Positions 28,624-38,958 of a stretch of 64,000 nucleotides of DNA are shown here, piece by piece. The stretch covers positions 2,084,962 through 2,148,961 of the forward strand of contig CAVORD010000001.1 in assembly GCA_963698535.1 (NCBI GenBank). The letters run 5' to 3'. Position numbers and translations under genes: made by a program. The notes under the pieces are model-generated. The model saw only the letters and a list, made by a program, of their open reading frames with translations. It was not told the origin of the DNA and searched no databases. This DNA is from CAVORD01 sp963698535 (GTDB lineage: Bacteria > Bacteroidota > Bacteroidia > Bacteroidales > VadinHA17). Position 1 is the stretch's first letter, and the number at the start of each line of letters is the position of its first letter.

Positions 28624-29251
28624 TTACTTCATTAAGGATTTTGCCAGAGCAGCAGCCCGGCTGGCATCAGCTGCAAAGCCATCCGCCCCGATCTTATCCG
28701 CATACTCTTGAGTGACCGGTGCACCACCGACCAGGATCTTGACCGTGTCTCGCAAACCTGCTTCTTCAATCGCCTCAATCGTCTTTTCCATCGAGCTCAT
28801 CGTGGTGGTCAGAAGCGCCGACAGACCAATCATATCCGTCCCTTCCCTGACCGCTTCGACGAAGGCTTCGGGTGTAACATCTGTTCCCAGATCCACGACC
28901 TCAAAACCTGCCCCTTCCATCATCATTCCTACCAGGTTTTTGCCGATATCGTGCAGGTCTCCCTTCACAGTACCGATTACCACCTTGCCAGAAGACTTCA
29001 CATCCTCAGCCGCAAGATGAGGTTTCAGTAAACCCAGCCCGGCCTGCATCGCCCTCGCCGCGATCAGCATTTCAGGCACAAAGAACTCGCCCTCCTCGAA
29101 GACGTTTCCCGACTTCCTTCATTGCCAGGATCAATCCTTCCTGAAGGATCTTGTCCGCTGAAGTTCCTCCATCAAGGACTGCCTGGACGCTTTCCTGCAC
29201 GCCACCGGCATCCCCTGCCAGAACATGATCAAATATGGTCTGAACATTCAT
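28624..29251 (-). CDS. Corrinoid (cobalamin-binding) methyl-carrier protein, frameshifted
   Basis: About 208 residues after removing one base near 29,105. The N-terminal helical cap (MNVQTIFDHVLAG to EEGEFFVPEML) is B12-binding_2 type and the C-terminal Rossmann domain has the base-off signature GTVKGDLHDIGKNLV (D-x-H-x-x-G), then GLSALLTTTM and LVGGAPV. This is the MtaC/MtbC/MtgC class of methyl carriers. The start is ATG 29251 behind a strong AAGGAGAGAG ribosome site. It leads the operon: methyl-pterin transferase, DUF1638 and RACo-like activator follow with overlaps of a few bases. Confidence 0.9.
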
Positions 29252-29404
29252 CGATACTCTCTCCTTGTTGTTTCCTGTGTCTATGCATCCGATCCAAGGG
29301 TGCGCTTGGCCAGGTGATGATCAATGCTAAGTATATTAACATATTTTTCTAGATAGCCAAACCAATTGGCGTAGATGGGCAATACCGGAGTCGAAGGCTT
29401 AAAT

Positions 29405-29431
29405 AAAAAAGACCGGCAGAATCCGGTCTTT
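29405..29431 (-). terminator. Rho-independent terminator
   Basis: AAAGACCGG (29408-29416) and CCGGTCTTT (29423-29431) form a nine-pair stem; on the minus strand it is followed by six T. It serves the small gene at 29451-29825. Confidence 0.85.
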
Positions 29432-29450
29432 GGGATGAAATCAATCCGGG

Positions 29451-29825
29451 TCAGGCGCTTGCCTGATCGCTGATTAACAAATTAAGGGTCTTTCGGACGG
29501 CAGCAAGCACCTCGACGGTGTCGAAGGTGGCAGTCTGCTCTGCCTTTGAGGCAGTCTCAAGGGCTGCAAGGAAGGGATCCTTGCTGAGGGCTCTGCCAGC
29601 CACCTTGACCTGGGTCCAGTACGGCTGAAGTTGATCTGCCCACTGGTGGTAATGATAAATGATGGCATAGCGCAGGCTGCCGAGCAGATCGAGATCGTCA
29701 TCCCTGGCCTGGCCGGAGGTATAGATGGAGACCAGCAGCTCCTCAAACATGACCCAATTGGCGAGGAATGTGCCCATCGGGGAGTCTTTCATCTTCAGAA
29801 AAATGGTGTTTGTTGATAGTGACAT
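29451..29825 (-). CDS. Conserved-looking hypothetical protein, 124 residues
   Basis: An intact, mostly helical soluble protein with no signal peptide or membrane segment. Residues 20-60 (FLANWVMFEELLVSIYTSG to YAIIYHYHQWADQL) are rich in aromatic residues and predict a helical bundle; the rest continues as amphipathic helices. It ends at a strong terminator and its start has a GGAGGTTGATAT-type ribosome site. Transcribed alone between the corrinoid operon and lgt. I do not recognise a family. Confidence 0.65.
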   Translation of the reverse strand: MSLSTNTIFLKMKDSPMGTFLANWVMFEELLVSIYTSGQARDDDLDLLGSLRYAIIYHYHQWADQLQPYWTQVKVAGRALSKDPFLAALETASKAEQTATFDTVEVLAAVRKTLNLLISDQASA

Positions 29826-29990
29826 ATCAACCTCCTAAAAGAATTATACCGGATGGATGTAAAAATGTAATTTGATTTTTGTCATGGAAAATATGACAAA
29901 AGTCATGCGTCACTTAGGAACGCATTGACAGATGAAAGCCACGACCATCCCCCTACTCACCAGGGAACCGATCACGAATCACTGAGAATC

Positions 29991-30018
29991 AAAAAGCCGA
30001 CCCAGAATGCGGTCGGCT
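29991..30018 (-). terminator. Rho-independent terminator of lgt
   Basis: AGCCGACC (29995-30002) and GGTCGGCT (30011-30018) form the stem; the minus-strand transcript continues into five T (29991-29995). Located 22 bases after the lgt stop. Confidence 0.85.
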
Positions 30019-30040
30019 CCTGAATTATGTTCTAGTCGCC

Positions 30041-30933
30041 CTACTTCTTCCACTTCTTGTCTTTACTGCGTTCGTAATTCTCCGGGCCAGGGCGCATGAA
30101 GGGGAGCTTGATCTTTTCAAAGCGAACCATCAACAGGAAAGCGCCTGCCAGAGCCATCATCAGGGCGACCAGTCGGGAGTAGCTCAGATCGGTGCCGGGG
30201 ATGCGGGGCTGGTCCGGGCGGAAGAACTCCAGCCAGACCCGGCCAACGCCCTCCAGCAGCAGCCACGAGATAAAAGGCCGCACCGGGTTTGAACGTTCGC
30301 CGAATTTGCGTACCAGCCAGATGATCAGGACGGCCGCAAGCATGTTCCAGATACTTTCGTAGAAGAAGGTCGGGTGGAAGCGGGTGGTCTCAACGCGGGA
30401 AGGCGGCCAGATCATTCCAGGGGCGCAATGCGGTTCTCGGCGGCGATGCTGACACCCCAGGGGAGATCGGTGGGCGGGCCGTAAAGTTCCTGGTTGATGA
30501 AGTTTGCCGACGCGGCCCGATAGCCTGCGAGATGAGCAGTACCGGTGCCAGGGAGTCAAGCAGCATCCAGAAATCGAATGCGGCGGCGGTTGAGTACCAC
30601 CAGGCTACCAGGATGCCGAAGAGCACCGCACCATAGATATGCAAGCCCACCCTCCCTGATGCGGAAGATGCGGGCAGGGTCTTCGGAGATAGTAAGGCCC
30701 GCCGCCGGCGATGTCATTGAGCACGTACCAGAGCGCGGGCACCGATGATGCCAGCCGGGACGACCCAGATGATCAGGTCCCAGATAAAATCTGAATGGCC
30801 CGCCGCGTTTGCTTGATCTCGCGCTCGGCCAAAAAGGTGCCCAGCCATCACAGCAATGGCGATGATGACACCGTACCAGTGATGAAACGGTAAATTTCGG
30901 CAATTCAAGTGAAAAGATAATGGGATTGATCAA
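30041..30933 (-). CDS. lgt: Prolipoprotein diacylglyceryl transferase, frameshifted
   Basis: Integral membrane enzyme that adds diacylglycerol to the lipobox cysteine, the first step of lipoprotein maturation. About 295 residues in pieces: FHHWYGVIIAIAVMAG after the start MINPIIFSLEL, GIIGARLWYVLND, GLHIYGAVLFG, then IGRVGNFINQELYGPPTDLPWG (reconstructed across two extra bases) and TRFHPTFFYESIWN with the conserved HPxFxYE. Breaks lie near 30,870, 30,730, 30,650 and 30,500; in the readable cases an extra base is present (GTGCCCGCGCTCTGG, GGGCCGCGTCGGCAAAC). Several lipoproteins in this half of the window would be its clients. A terminator follows. Confidence 0.88.
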
Positions 30934-30969
30934 AACTTACCTCCTGCTTGCGTAGATGTGCGCATTATT

Positions 30970-32172
30970 CTAATCGATTTCGCGTGATTTTTTACTCAGT
31001 TCGGCCATTAACTCTTCGGTGCGGGGGTCAAAATCGAAGCGGGTGAAGATCTCCTCGAACCTGTCGAGCACCGGCTCGGGCTGGTAGCCCATGCGGATGA
31101 GGGAGTATTTGTGCTTGCTGACATAGCTGCGGGCCTTCTCCACGGCAACAGCCAGCTTCTCCTCGAATGCCGGCGTCATCGGGATGTGGAAGTGGTCGTA
31201 GATCAGGCGGGTGCTGGTATCCAGATGCTTCGATCAGGTGGCGATACTTCATGACCACGTACTCGCTGTCGGGCAGCTTCTCCAGGGATGCGAGCGTATC
31301 CACATACCAGCCGTAAGTGAGATCGAGGAGCATGTCCTTGAAGGGATAAGGTTCCAGCGGGTTATTGAAATAATTCCAGATAAAGGAGAAAAAGCTGGTC
31401 TTGGAGGCGAGCATATCGACCGGGTTGCGCACCAGATAGATGAACTTGGCATCCGGGAAATACTCCCGCAGGGCGTGCACCTTGGAGCTGAACGCCGGGT
31501 TCTTGGCAATGTAGCGCCTCCCGCCGTGGTAATAGACATGCTTCTGAACCATCTTCTTAGTAAAAGACCATCGCCCGGCGCTTCTCCTTGGCGGATCATC
31601 TCGTCGTCGAAGTGCAGATAGGGCGCAAGCAGATCCATGAAGGGGAAAGGGAACATCAGGAAGGAGGAGGTCCAGTTGTGGCAGAGAATGCCTTCGTCCT
31701 CGTCCACATCCATGCAGGGCGACGCGGTGCATGGGGATGCTGTTGAGGTTCTTGGCTTCCACGCGGGTGACGAGCTTGTTGAACACCCCGCGGAAGAGCA
31801 CGCTGATCCACCTTGCCGGCTGCCTTCCAGAAGACCCGCTGGGTGATCGAGGGGGCGATGTAGATCTCCAGGGTCGTCATGGCAGTGAGATGTTCCTCGT
31901 CCTTCGCCAGCAGGCGCTGCAAAAGGGTTGAACCTGGACCTGAAGTTACCGATGATGAAGACCGGGGCTTCAATCTCCTGAGTCCGGTAGCCGCGGAAGA
32001 AGATCTCGTCGAGGCCAAAGCCGATCCAGGTGAGCAGGTTGTGGATTGGGATGATGAAGAACCAGAAGAACAGCGATTTAATGCGTTTGGGCGTTAACCG
32101 GGCGTGGGTGCCTTTGGTCTTGAAGAGAGACCAGTAGAGGAGCTTGAAGTAGAGTCGGAAGTTGTAGCTCAT
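30970..32172 (-). CDS. Sulfotransferase family protein, frameshifted
   Basis: About 400 residues of the PAPS-dependent sulfotransferase fold (PF13469). The start is MSYNFRLYFKLLYW at 32172, with an N-terminal hydrophobic segment (SLFFWFFIIPIHNLLTWIGF) that could anchor it in the membrane. The PAPS 5'-phosphosulfate loop is IIGNFRSGSTLLQRLL, split by an inserted base near 31,935; the 3'-phosphate region is KFIYLVRNPVDMLAS near 31,430. Further breaks lie near 31,825, 31,715, 31,560 and 31,225. Substrate unknown: such membrane-linked family members in Chloroflexi and other bacteria may sulfate lipids or glycans. Transcribed toward lgt. Confidence 0.8.
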
Positions 32173-32317
32173 GGTGGGTCGCCGGGGCAAAAGTGCCACA
32201 GGCAACTATATCATATTGCAGGTTAGTCGGGTAGTCGTTGGTCGATTTCGATAAAATCCCTGACCATTTCTCAGCAACCATCGAACAATCTGCCAAAGGA
32301 CGGATTATAATAATCGC

Positions 32318-34053
32318 ATGAACAACCGAGACTTAGCCAACACCTTCACACTGATCGCCGATCTGATGGAGATCAGGGGTGATAATTTTTACAAGACGAA
32401 CGCTTACCGTAAGGCTGCTGAGAACCTGGTAGAACTCTCCCAGGATGCGCGCCAGATCTGGGAGACAGGGGGAACTGCAATCTATCCCCGGGGTGGGCAA
32501 AGCAATTTCCGAGAAGATCGATGAACTGCTGCGCACGGGCGAATTAGCGTTTCTCAACAAGCTGACCGCCGAGGTACCCGACCAGTCTGGCAGAGGTGCT
32601 CCAGATTCCCGATCTGGGACCGAAGAAGGTCAAGCTGTTCTGGGAGGAACTGGGGATCACCAACTGTAGCGGAACTGGAATCCGCGGCCACAGGCTGGCA
32701 AGCTGGCAGAACTGCCGGGGATGGGTGAGAAATCCCAGGCGCGTGTGCTGGCAGGGATCGAAGCACTAGGCCGACGGCAGACCGGACGGATGCCGTTGGG
32801 GGATGTGTGGCACTTTGCCCAGGAGCAGTTATCTTTCCTGCGCGCCCTGCCCGGAGTGACTGCCGCTGAGGCGGCAGGCAGCCTGCGTCGGATGCGAGAC
32901 ACCGTCGGGGATCTGGACATCCTGGTGGCGGCGGCAGACTCCGAACCGGTGATGGATGCCTTTGCCAGTCAGCCAATCGTCTCGCATATGGAGGGACGCG
33001 GCCCCACCAAGACCAGCGTGGAATTCAGCAATGGCCTGCGGGCACAGGTGTGGGTGCATCCGCCGGAACGCTTCGGGACCGCCCTGCAGTACGCCACCGG
33101 ATCCAAAGACCATAATGTCAAAGTGCGGGAGCAGGCCCTGAAGAAGGGTTATCTCACTCTCCGAGCATGCCCTGACGCGGGAGGACGGCAGGGGAATTGC
33201 TGTGCGCCACCGAGGAACAGGTTTACCAGACGATCGGGCTGCCCTACATCCCGCCGGAATTACGCGAAGACCGCGGCGAGGTCCAGGCCGGGCGGCCGGA
33301 AACGCCCTGCCAGAGTTGATCACACCTGTCGGATATTATCTCCGAACTGCATTCCCACTCCACCTGGAGCGACGGGCGCGGCAGCATCCGCGAGATGGTC
33401 GAAGCAGCCATCGCCCGCGGCCGCAAAGTGCTGGCGATCACCGACCACTCGCCAGAGCCTGGGGATCGGCAACGGGCTGACAGTTGAACGTCTGATGGCC
33501 CAGAAAAAAGAGATCGAGGCGCTGCGCCAGGAATTCGAGGGCCGGATCACGATCCTGCACGGCACCGAGATGGAGATCAAAACAGACGGCACGCTGGACT
33601 TTCCGGATGAGGTTCTGGCGAGAGTTGGATATCGTGGTCGCCTCACTGCACGTCGGGCATGCGCCAGCCGCGCGAGCAGGTCACCGAGCAGGATGCTGAC
33701 CGCCATCCGCAATCCGCACGTCGATATCATCGGACACCCGACCAACCGGCTGCTGCCCGACCGGGCCGGTTCGGACCTGGATATGGAAGCCATCTTCCAG
33801 GCCGCCCTGGAACACGGCACCGCCCTGGAGATCAATGCCAACCCCCAGCGGCTGGATCTGAACGACATCCACGCCCGCCGGGCCATCGAGCTGGGCGTGC
33901 CGCTGGCGATCAACACCGACGCCCACGCTCCGGAGCACCTTGATCTGCTGCAATTTGGCGTGGCAACCGCCCGACGCGGCCTGGGCCACGAAAGAAAAGG
34001 TGATCAATGCCTGGCCGGTGGAGAAACTGCTCGGCTGGCTGAAAAGTAGGTAA
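32318..34053 (+). CDS. polX: DNA polymerase/3'-5' exonuclease PolX, frameshifted
   Basis: About 575 residues. In order: the 8-kDa HHH domain (LANTFTLIADLMEIRG to SIPGVGKAISEKIDELL), the fingers/palm of family X polymerase with GSLRRMRDTVGDLDIL and its catalytic aspartates, FGTALQYATGSKDHNVKVR, and a C-terminal PHP domain with ELHSHSTWSDG, AITDHS, LHGTEMEI, HPTNRLL and NTDAHAPE, the metal-binding exonuclease. This arrangement is typical bacterial PolX, active in base excision repair. Breaks occur near 32,480, 32,575, 32,665, 33,165, 33,230, 33,330, 33,455, 33,625 and 33,985, and those checked are extra bases (ACAGGGGGAACT, ATCACCAACTG). The reconstructed stop is TAA 34051-34053. Confidence 0.88.
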
Positions 34054-34129
34054 CAGAGATCGCGGAGAAAGCTAGACGAGTGCCACCATGAACCACCGTC
34101 GGGGAGGGAAATTGAACTGAGGACAAATT

Positions 34130-35131
34130 ATGACTGAGAAAATAACGCATGCACGCCTGCCTGAATGGCGGAGAGACACTCGACCGACCGCCGGTGGCGC
34201 TATGGCGGCACTTCCCGGTCGATGACCAGTCCGCCGAGACGCTCGCCGCCGCCCACCTGCAGTTCCAGACAAAGTTACGATTGGGATTTCCTGAAAGTCA
34301 CCCCGGCTTCAGGATATTTTGTGTACGATTGGGGCGTGGAGGATCACTGGAACGGGCATCCGCACGGCACTCGGGACTACACCAAACGGGTGATCCACGC
34401 GCCGGAGGATTGGACTGCAGCTGGAACCGCTACTCCCCGCATAAGGGCCACCTCGCAGTGCAGATGCACCGCCCTGACCCGGATGATGGAAGCAATTGGC
34501 AAAGACACTCCGGTGATCTTCACGGTCTTCAACCCGCTCTCGCATCGCCAAGAAACTGGTCGGGGACGAGGAACTGCAGCGTCCATCTGCGGCAGATACC
34601 CGGACGAGATCAGCCACGGGCTGGAGAGCGATCACCGAGACTCGACAAGGACTTTATCACCGCGGTGATCAATCAGGCAGGGGCAGACGGGATCTTTTTC
34701 GCCGTGCAGCATGCCCAGCCGACCTGCTCAATCAGGAGGAGTATCTACCAGTTCGGCCGACCGTACGACCTGCCAGTTCTGCAGGCGGCCGCAGATGGCT
34801 GGCTGAACGTGCTGCACCTGCACGGCGACGAGGTCTATTTCGACCAGTTCACCGATTACCCGATCCAGGTGATCAACTGGCACGACCTGGAAACCCAGCC
34901 GGACCTGAAGACCGGTCTGGAAAAGTTCCGGCGGGTGGTCTGCGGCGGCATCCGGCAGGAAGCCACCCTCAATCTGGGGACGGCCGAAGAGGTACGCGGC
35001 GAGGCTGCGGCAGCGATCGCAGGCCACCGGCGGGAAACGCTTCATCCTGGGGACCGGGTGTGTGGCACCGACCACCACCCCGCACGGTAATCTGATGGCT
35101 GCAAGGGATGGCCGTGGAAAAAGCCAAATAA
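34130..35131 (+). CDS. Uroporphyrinogen decarboxylase-like (URO-D) protein, frameshifted
   Basis: About 330 residues of the URO-D superfamily. Readable in order across shifting frames: MTEKITHARL, NGETLDRPPVALWRHFP, YDWDFLKVTPASGYFVYDWG, KGHLAVQM, DTPVIFTVFNPLS, AVINQAGADGIFFAVQHAQ, VLHLHGDEVYFDQF, VINWHDLET and FILGTGCVAPTTTPHGNL. Besides haem synthesis, this fold forms methyltransferases (MtaA, MtgA-like, MtbA) that use corrinoid proteins; the DRPPVALWRHFP start and GTGC..P.TTP..N end fit that second class. With a corrinoid protein operon 5 kb away it could be its partner, but the distance makes this tentative. Start ATG 34130; reconstructed stop 35129-35131. Confidence 0.78.
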
Positions 35132-35283
35132 TCTATTTCCAGCCACCAATTCTGGAAAAAGCGGGAAGTTGAGCCTGTACAATTACTGAAAGTGCGCATC
35201 CAACAACACTGTTGGTGTTATGAACCCTGGGTAAGCCAGTTTTTATTTACCATCTTCACAAACACATAGAGCGAGGAGAAATT

Positions 35284-36429
35284 ATGGTCACTGTTGAAAT
35301 GATCGATACCAGGACCGAAAGCAGGTCAAGCGGTATTATCGACATCCAGTTCAAGCTGTACCAGGACTGCCCGCAGTGGGTACCGCCGATCCTGATCGAC
35401 CGGCGGGCGCAGCTGAACAAGAAAAAACACCCCTTCTACGAACATTCAGACGCTGATTTTTTCATCGCCGTCAAAGATGGCGAGGATGTCGGCTGTATCG
35501 CCGCCCTGGACAATAAACCGTATAACAAATATCAGAACAAAAAGCAGGCCTCATTTTATCTGTTCGATACGATCAACGACCAGGAAGTGGCTGATGCCCT
35601 GTTCGAAGCGGTGTTTGAGTGGGCAAGGGAGCGCGGGCTGACCCAGGTGGTCGGGCCCAAAAGGCTTCGGCCCGCTGGACGGTTACGGCATCCAGACGAT
35701 GGGATTCGAACACCGCCAGATGATGACCATGATGCACTACAACTACGACTATTATCCCGGGAATGATGGAAAAGTCTGGGATTCCGCAAGGAAGTGGACT
35801 TCCTCTCGGACTATTTCGATATCAGCAAGGTCAACGAAACTCTTCCCGGAGCGCATCCACCGGATCGCCGACCGGGTGCAGCAGCGCGGCACGTTGAAGG
35901 TACAAGCGCTTCAAGAGCAAGAAAGAACTGGCTGCCTGGGGGCAGCGGATCGGTGAGGCCTACAACAACGCCTTTGTCAACAACTGGGAGTATTACCCGC
36001 TCTCCAGATGCGGAGATCGATTTTGTGGTCGAGAATATCCTGGTGATCGCCGACCCGAAACTGTTCAAGATCATCACCCACGGATGATGAGGTGGTCGGG
36101 TTCCTGTTCTCGTTCAAGGATATTTCCAAAGCACTGCAGCGCAGCAAGGGGCGGATGTTCCCGTTCGGAATTCTTCCACATCCTGTGGGAACTGCGACCA
36201 GACCGAGTGGATCTCATTCAACGGCACTGGCATCCTGCCCGAATACCAGGGGATCGGCGGCAACGCCCTGATGTACTCCGAGATGGCCAAATCATGAACG
36301 AGTACCCGTTCATGCACGGCGACCTGCCCCAGGTGGCGGAGACCACCAAGGAAATGCGCGCCGACCTGGAGAACCTCGGCGGGCGTGCCATACAAGAATC
36401 ACAGGGTCTACATCACAGAAATTCCATGA
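35284..36429 (+). CDS. GNAT-fold protein, paralogue 1 of 3, frameshifted
   Basis: About 380 residues, homologous end to end to the intact protein at 36497-37630 and to the gene at 44728-45860. The N-terminal part has WVPPILIDRRAQLNKKKHPFYEHS.ADFFIA (the LN..KHPFY.HS.AD.F signature of all three), then QEVADALFEAVFEWARERG, a middle HRIADRVQQRG and a C-terminal acetyltransferase-like core (VGFLFSFKD, GILPEYQGIGGNALMYSEM). The GILPEYQG.G.NALMY stretch corresponds to the acetyl-CoA loop of GNAT proteins. A ribosome site GAGCGAGGAG precedes ATG 35284. Breaks near 35,665, 35,765, 35,850, 35,905, 36,090, 36,170 and others. Substrate unknown; resembles YghO-type proteins. Confidence 0.75.
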
Positions 36430-36496
36430 GGCAATCGATCATAAATTTTCACAGTTGAACAAATTCAAATTACACTAATAACAATCTGGATACAAT

Positions 36497-37630
36497 ATGC
36501 AGATTCGGAAAATTGACCTCAATTCCAGGCGCGATGTGCGCAAGTTTGTGATGTTCCCGTATCACCTATACCGGAAGAGTGACCACTGGGTGCCGCCGTT
36601 GATCTCCAGCGAGAAGACCCGGCTAAATCCGGCGGCACACCCGTTTTACCAGCACTCCACCTGCGATTTTTTCCTGGTAGAGGACCAGCGCGGCAAGGTT
36701 CTGGGCCGCGTCGGTTTGCAGCATAACATCCGCCACAACGAGCAGCTTGGCTTGAATAACGGGATCGTCAGTTTCTTAGAGGTGGTGGAAGACCAGGAGG
36801 CGGCCAATCTGCTATTTGAGACGTCTGAAGACTGGGCCCGGGGGAAAGGCTTTTCCCAACTGGAAGGGCCTAAAGGACTGCTCAACACAGAGTCTGGCGG
36901 GGTATTGATCGAAGGATTTCAGCACGATCCGGCGATGAATGTGCCCTACAACTACCCCTATTACCAGCAATTCTTTGAGGACGCCGGCTATTACAAGAAG
37001 CGGGACAGCCTCTCCGGCTATCTGGATGCGACCAAAGTCGATGTGCCCGATCGGGTGCGCCAGATTGCCAAACGGGTTATGAAGAGACGCGGCTACTCGA
37101 TCAAACACTTTGAAACCAAGGACGAGATGCGGGCGATGGTCAAGCAAGCCCAGTCGGTTCTGAACGAGTCCTTCCAGGATGGGGTCAGCTTCGTGGAGAT
37201 GACTGATGCCGAATTCAATATGGCCGCCGAAGATCTGATCACGATCGCCGATCCAAAACTGATCAAAGTGGTGATGAAGGACAATAAAATCATCGGTTAT
37301 CTGTTCGCTTACCACGACCTGCGTGAGGGGCTGAAACGAGCCCACGGGCGGTTATTCCCATTTGGCTGGTGGTATCTGATGCAGGATACCAAAAAAACCG
37401 TGTGGATCAACATCAACGGCCTGGGCGTGCTGCCGGAGTATCAGGGGATGGGCGCTAACGCGATCATGTATATGGCGCTGGGAGATACAGTCAAGGGCGA
37501 ATATCAGCAGTTCAAGCATGCCGATACAGTCTTCATTGGCGAGGAGAACTTCAGGAGCTTTTCGGATAATGTCACTATGGGGGTCAACTGGTATAAACGT
37601 CACCGCATGTATGTAAAGGATCTGAAATAG
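36497..37630 (+). CDS. GNAT-fold protein, paralogue 2 of 3, intact
   Basis: A 377-residue intact protein and the best reference for the family in this window. N-terminus MQIRKIDLNSRRDVRKFVMFPYHLYR, then HWVPPLISSEKTRLNP and HPFYQHSTCDFFLVE, a first GNAT-like half with ARGKGFSQLEGPKGLLN, a linking segment (QIAKRVMKRRGYSIKHFE) and a second GNAT half with ITIADPKLIKVVM, GYLFAYHD, FGWWYLM and NGLGVLPEYQGMGANAIMY. Cofactor loop R/Q-x-x-G-x-A/G is represented by QGMGAN. No signal peptide. It lies 67 bases after paralogue 1 in the same direction, so the two are probably co-transcribed. What is acylated is unknown. Confidence 0.8.
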   Translation: MQIRKIDLNSRRDVRKFVMFPYHLYRKSDHWVPPLISSEKTRLNPAAHPFYQHSTCDFFLVEDQRGKVLGRVGLQHNIRHNEQLGLNNGIVSFLEVVEDQEAANLLFETSEDWARGKGFSQLEGPKGLLNTESGGVLIEGFQHDPAMNVPYNYPYYQQFFEDAGYYKKRDSLSGYLDATKVDVPDRVRQIAKRVMKRRGYSIKHFETKDEMRAMVKQAQSVLNESFQDGVSFVEMTDAEFNMAAEDLITIADPKLIKVVMKDNKIIGYLFAYHDLREGLKRAHGRLFPFGWWYLMQDTKKTVWININGLGVLPEYQGMGANAIMYMALGDTVKGEYQQFKHADTVFIGEENFRSFSDNVTMGVNWYKRHRMYVKDLK

Positions 37631-37772
37631 CGTGGGGTCAAAGGCGGGGGGGTAGTAAAGAATTACAGATACGATCATAGTTACGACTAGGGATATTTAG
37701 AAGATGGAATCCTGGCAGGAGATCGCTTTACCCCTTCGGAGATCGCAAGGACACAATAAATTAATCAGAATC

Positions 37773-37808
37773 AAAACAGGGAGCCCGGTCGGTTGACGAC
37801 TCCCTGTT
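37773..37808 (-). terminator. Rho-independent terminator of the HD-GYP gene
   Basis: AACAGGGAG (37775-37783) and CTCCCTGTT (37800-37808) form a nine-pair stem with a 16-base loop, followed on the minus strand by TTGATT. Just after the HD-GYP stop. Confidence 0.7.
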
Positions 37809-37828
37809 CGTTTTCAGGCACCTTGCCC

Positions 37829-38929
37829 CTAAGTGCCCGAGGCTACCATTTCCAGGAAGATTTCGGTTACACGAGGATCGAAGTGAATGCCCTGCTGGCT
37901 GCGGATGTAGCTGATCACGTGGTTACGCTCAAATTTCTTCCGGTACGGCCGGTCGACGAGCATGGCATCCCAGACATCTACAATTGAGAAGATGCGCGCC
38001 GAGAACGGGATCTCTTCCTGCTTGAGACCCAGGGGATAGCCGCTTCCATCCCATTTCTCATGATGGGAAGAAGGAATCTCCAGCACTTCCTCAGGGATAT
38101 CAAAATCCTTCAACAGATCCTTGACGATGCGGGGATGGAGCTGCATGATCTTCCACTCCGAATCGGATAATGAGCTGGGTTTATAGAGAATCTCATCCGG
38201 GATGACGATCTTGCCAATATCATGCAGCAGCGCACCCCGGCGGAAATTCTTGAGAGCTTCGTCATCCAATTTCAACATGCGGGCCAACTTGACCGCCAGA
38301 CCAGCAACGCGGATGGTATGGCTGCGGGTTTCCTTATCCCGTTTATCCAACAAGTTCACCCAGCTATCGATGATCTCGTCGAGAGCAAGCTCACTGGGAG
38401 CAGCTTTCACCAACCCTGTGACCGTGTCATGGAACTGTGGTGAGGATAAACTGCGGTTGATCACCTGCCCGGCTGAATTGGCCTCTGTCAGCCCCCGGAA
38501 AAACATCAGCCAGTAGCCGCTGGTGGCGAGAAAATCATTCACCCGATAAATGCGTAAATACTGGTAACCAGCCTGGTTGACCAAAGTCTGCATTTTAGGC
38601 AGACGGGTGACCAGGTTGTGCAACCTGAGGACATTTCCATTGAATTTCAGCTTATCATTGGCGATCAGGTTGCAAAATTTTGAAACCTCGTATTCCACAG
38701 AAGGCAGGATCGGTGAGAAGCCAACGGCTGAGGAGATGTAATAGGCATCTGGGGGGCGTGAGAAGATTACCATGCCGCCATCCACCTGCAGATTTCGCAA
38801 TAGGGCAAGATGATATGAATCCGAGAAAGCCACACTGGCAAAAGGCAGCGGGATCGATTCAATGAACGATTCCTTGGATTCAATGATCGTGGCCCCATTG
38901 GAAGCAGGTTGTTGATGTGGCATAGACAT
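37829..38929 (-). CDS. HD-GYP domain protein, probable cyclic-di-GMP phosphodiesterase
   Basis: A 366-residue intact protein. The C-terminal half is an HD-GYP domain: the HD pair in RGALLHDIGK (His236-Asp237), HPRIVKDLL near 265, and HHEKWDGSGYPLGL at 289-302 with the GYP signature complete, followed by FSIVDVWDAM. Family members hydrolyse c-di-GMP. Residues 20-160 are a soluble regulatory region (PLPFASVAFSDSYHLALLRNL) of no family I recognise; there is no receiver or membrane segment. It is preceded by two tiny ORFs in the same direction (39,346 to 38,959) with only a 29-base gap and no terminator, so it may be the last gene of that operon. Confidence 0.88.
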   Translation of the reverse strand: MSMPHQQPASNGATIIESKESFIESIPLPFASVAFSDSYHLALLRNLQVDGGMVIFSRPPDAYYISSAVGFSPILPSVEYEVSKFCNLIANDKLKFNGNVLRLHNLVTRLPKMQTLVNQAGYQYLRIYRVNDFLATSGYWLMFFRGLTEANSAGQVINRSLSSPQFHDTVTGLVKAAPSELALDEIIDSWVNLLDKRDKETRSHTIRVAGLAVKLARMLKLDDEALKNFRRGALLHDIGKIVIPDEILYKPSSLSDSEWKIMQLHPRIVKDLLKDFDIPEEVLEIPSSHHEKWDGSGYPLGLKQEEIPFSARIFSIVDVWDAMLVDRPYRKKFERNHVISYIRSQQGIHFDPRVTEIFLEMVASGT

Positions 38930-38958
38930 GATGTTCCTACTTTTGCATTGGCCTAAAT

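Noticed and set aside
14636..29251. Horizontal transfer placing a Bacteroidetes adhesin next to Chloroflexi corrinoid genes
   Set aside because: The join is in the middle of two genes with no mobile element or repeat; a chimeric contig is simpler.
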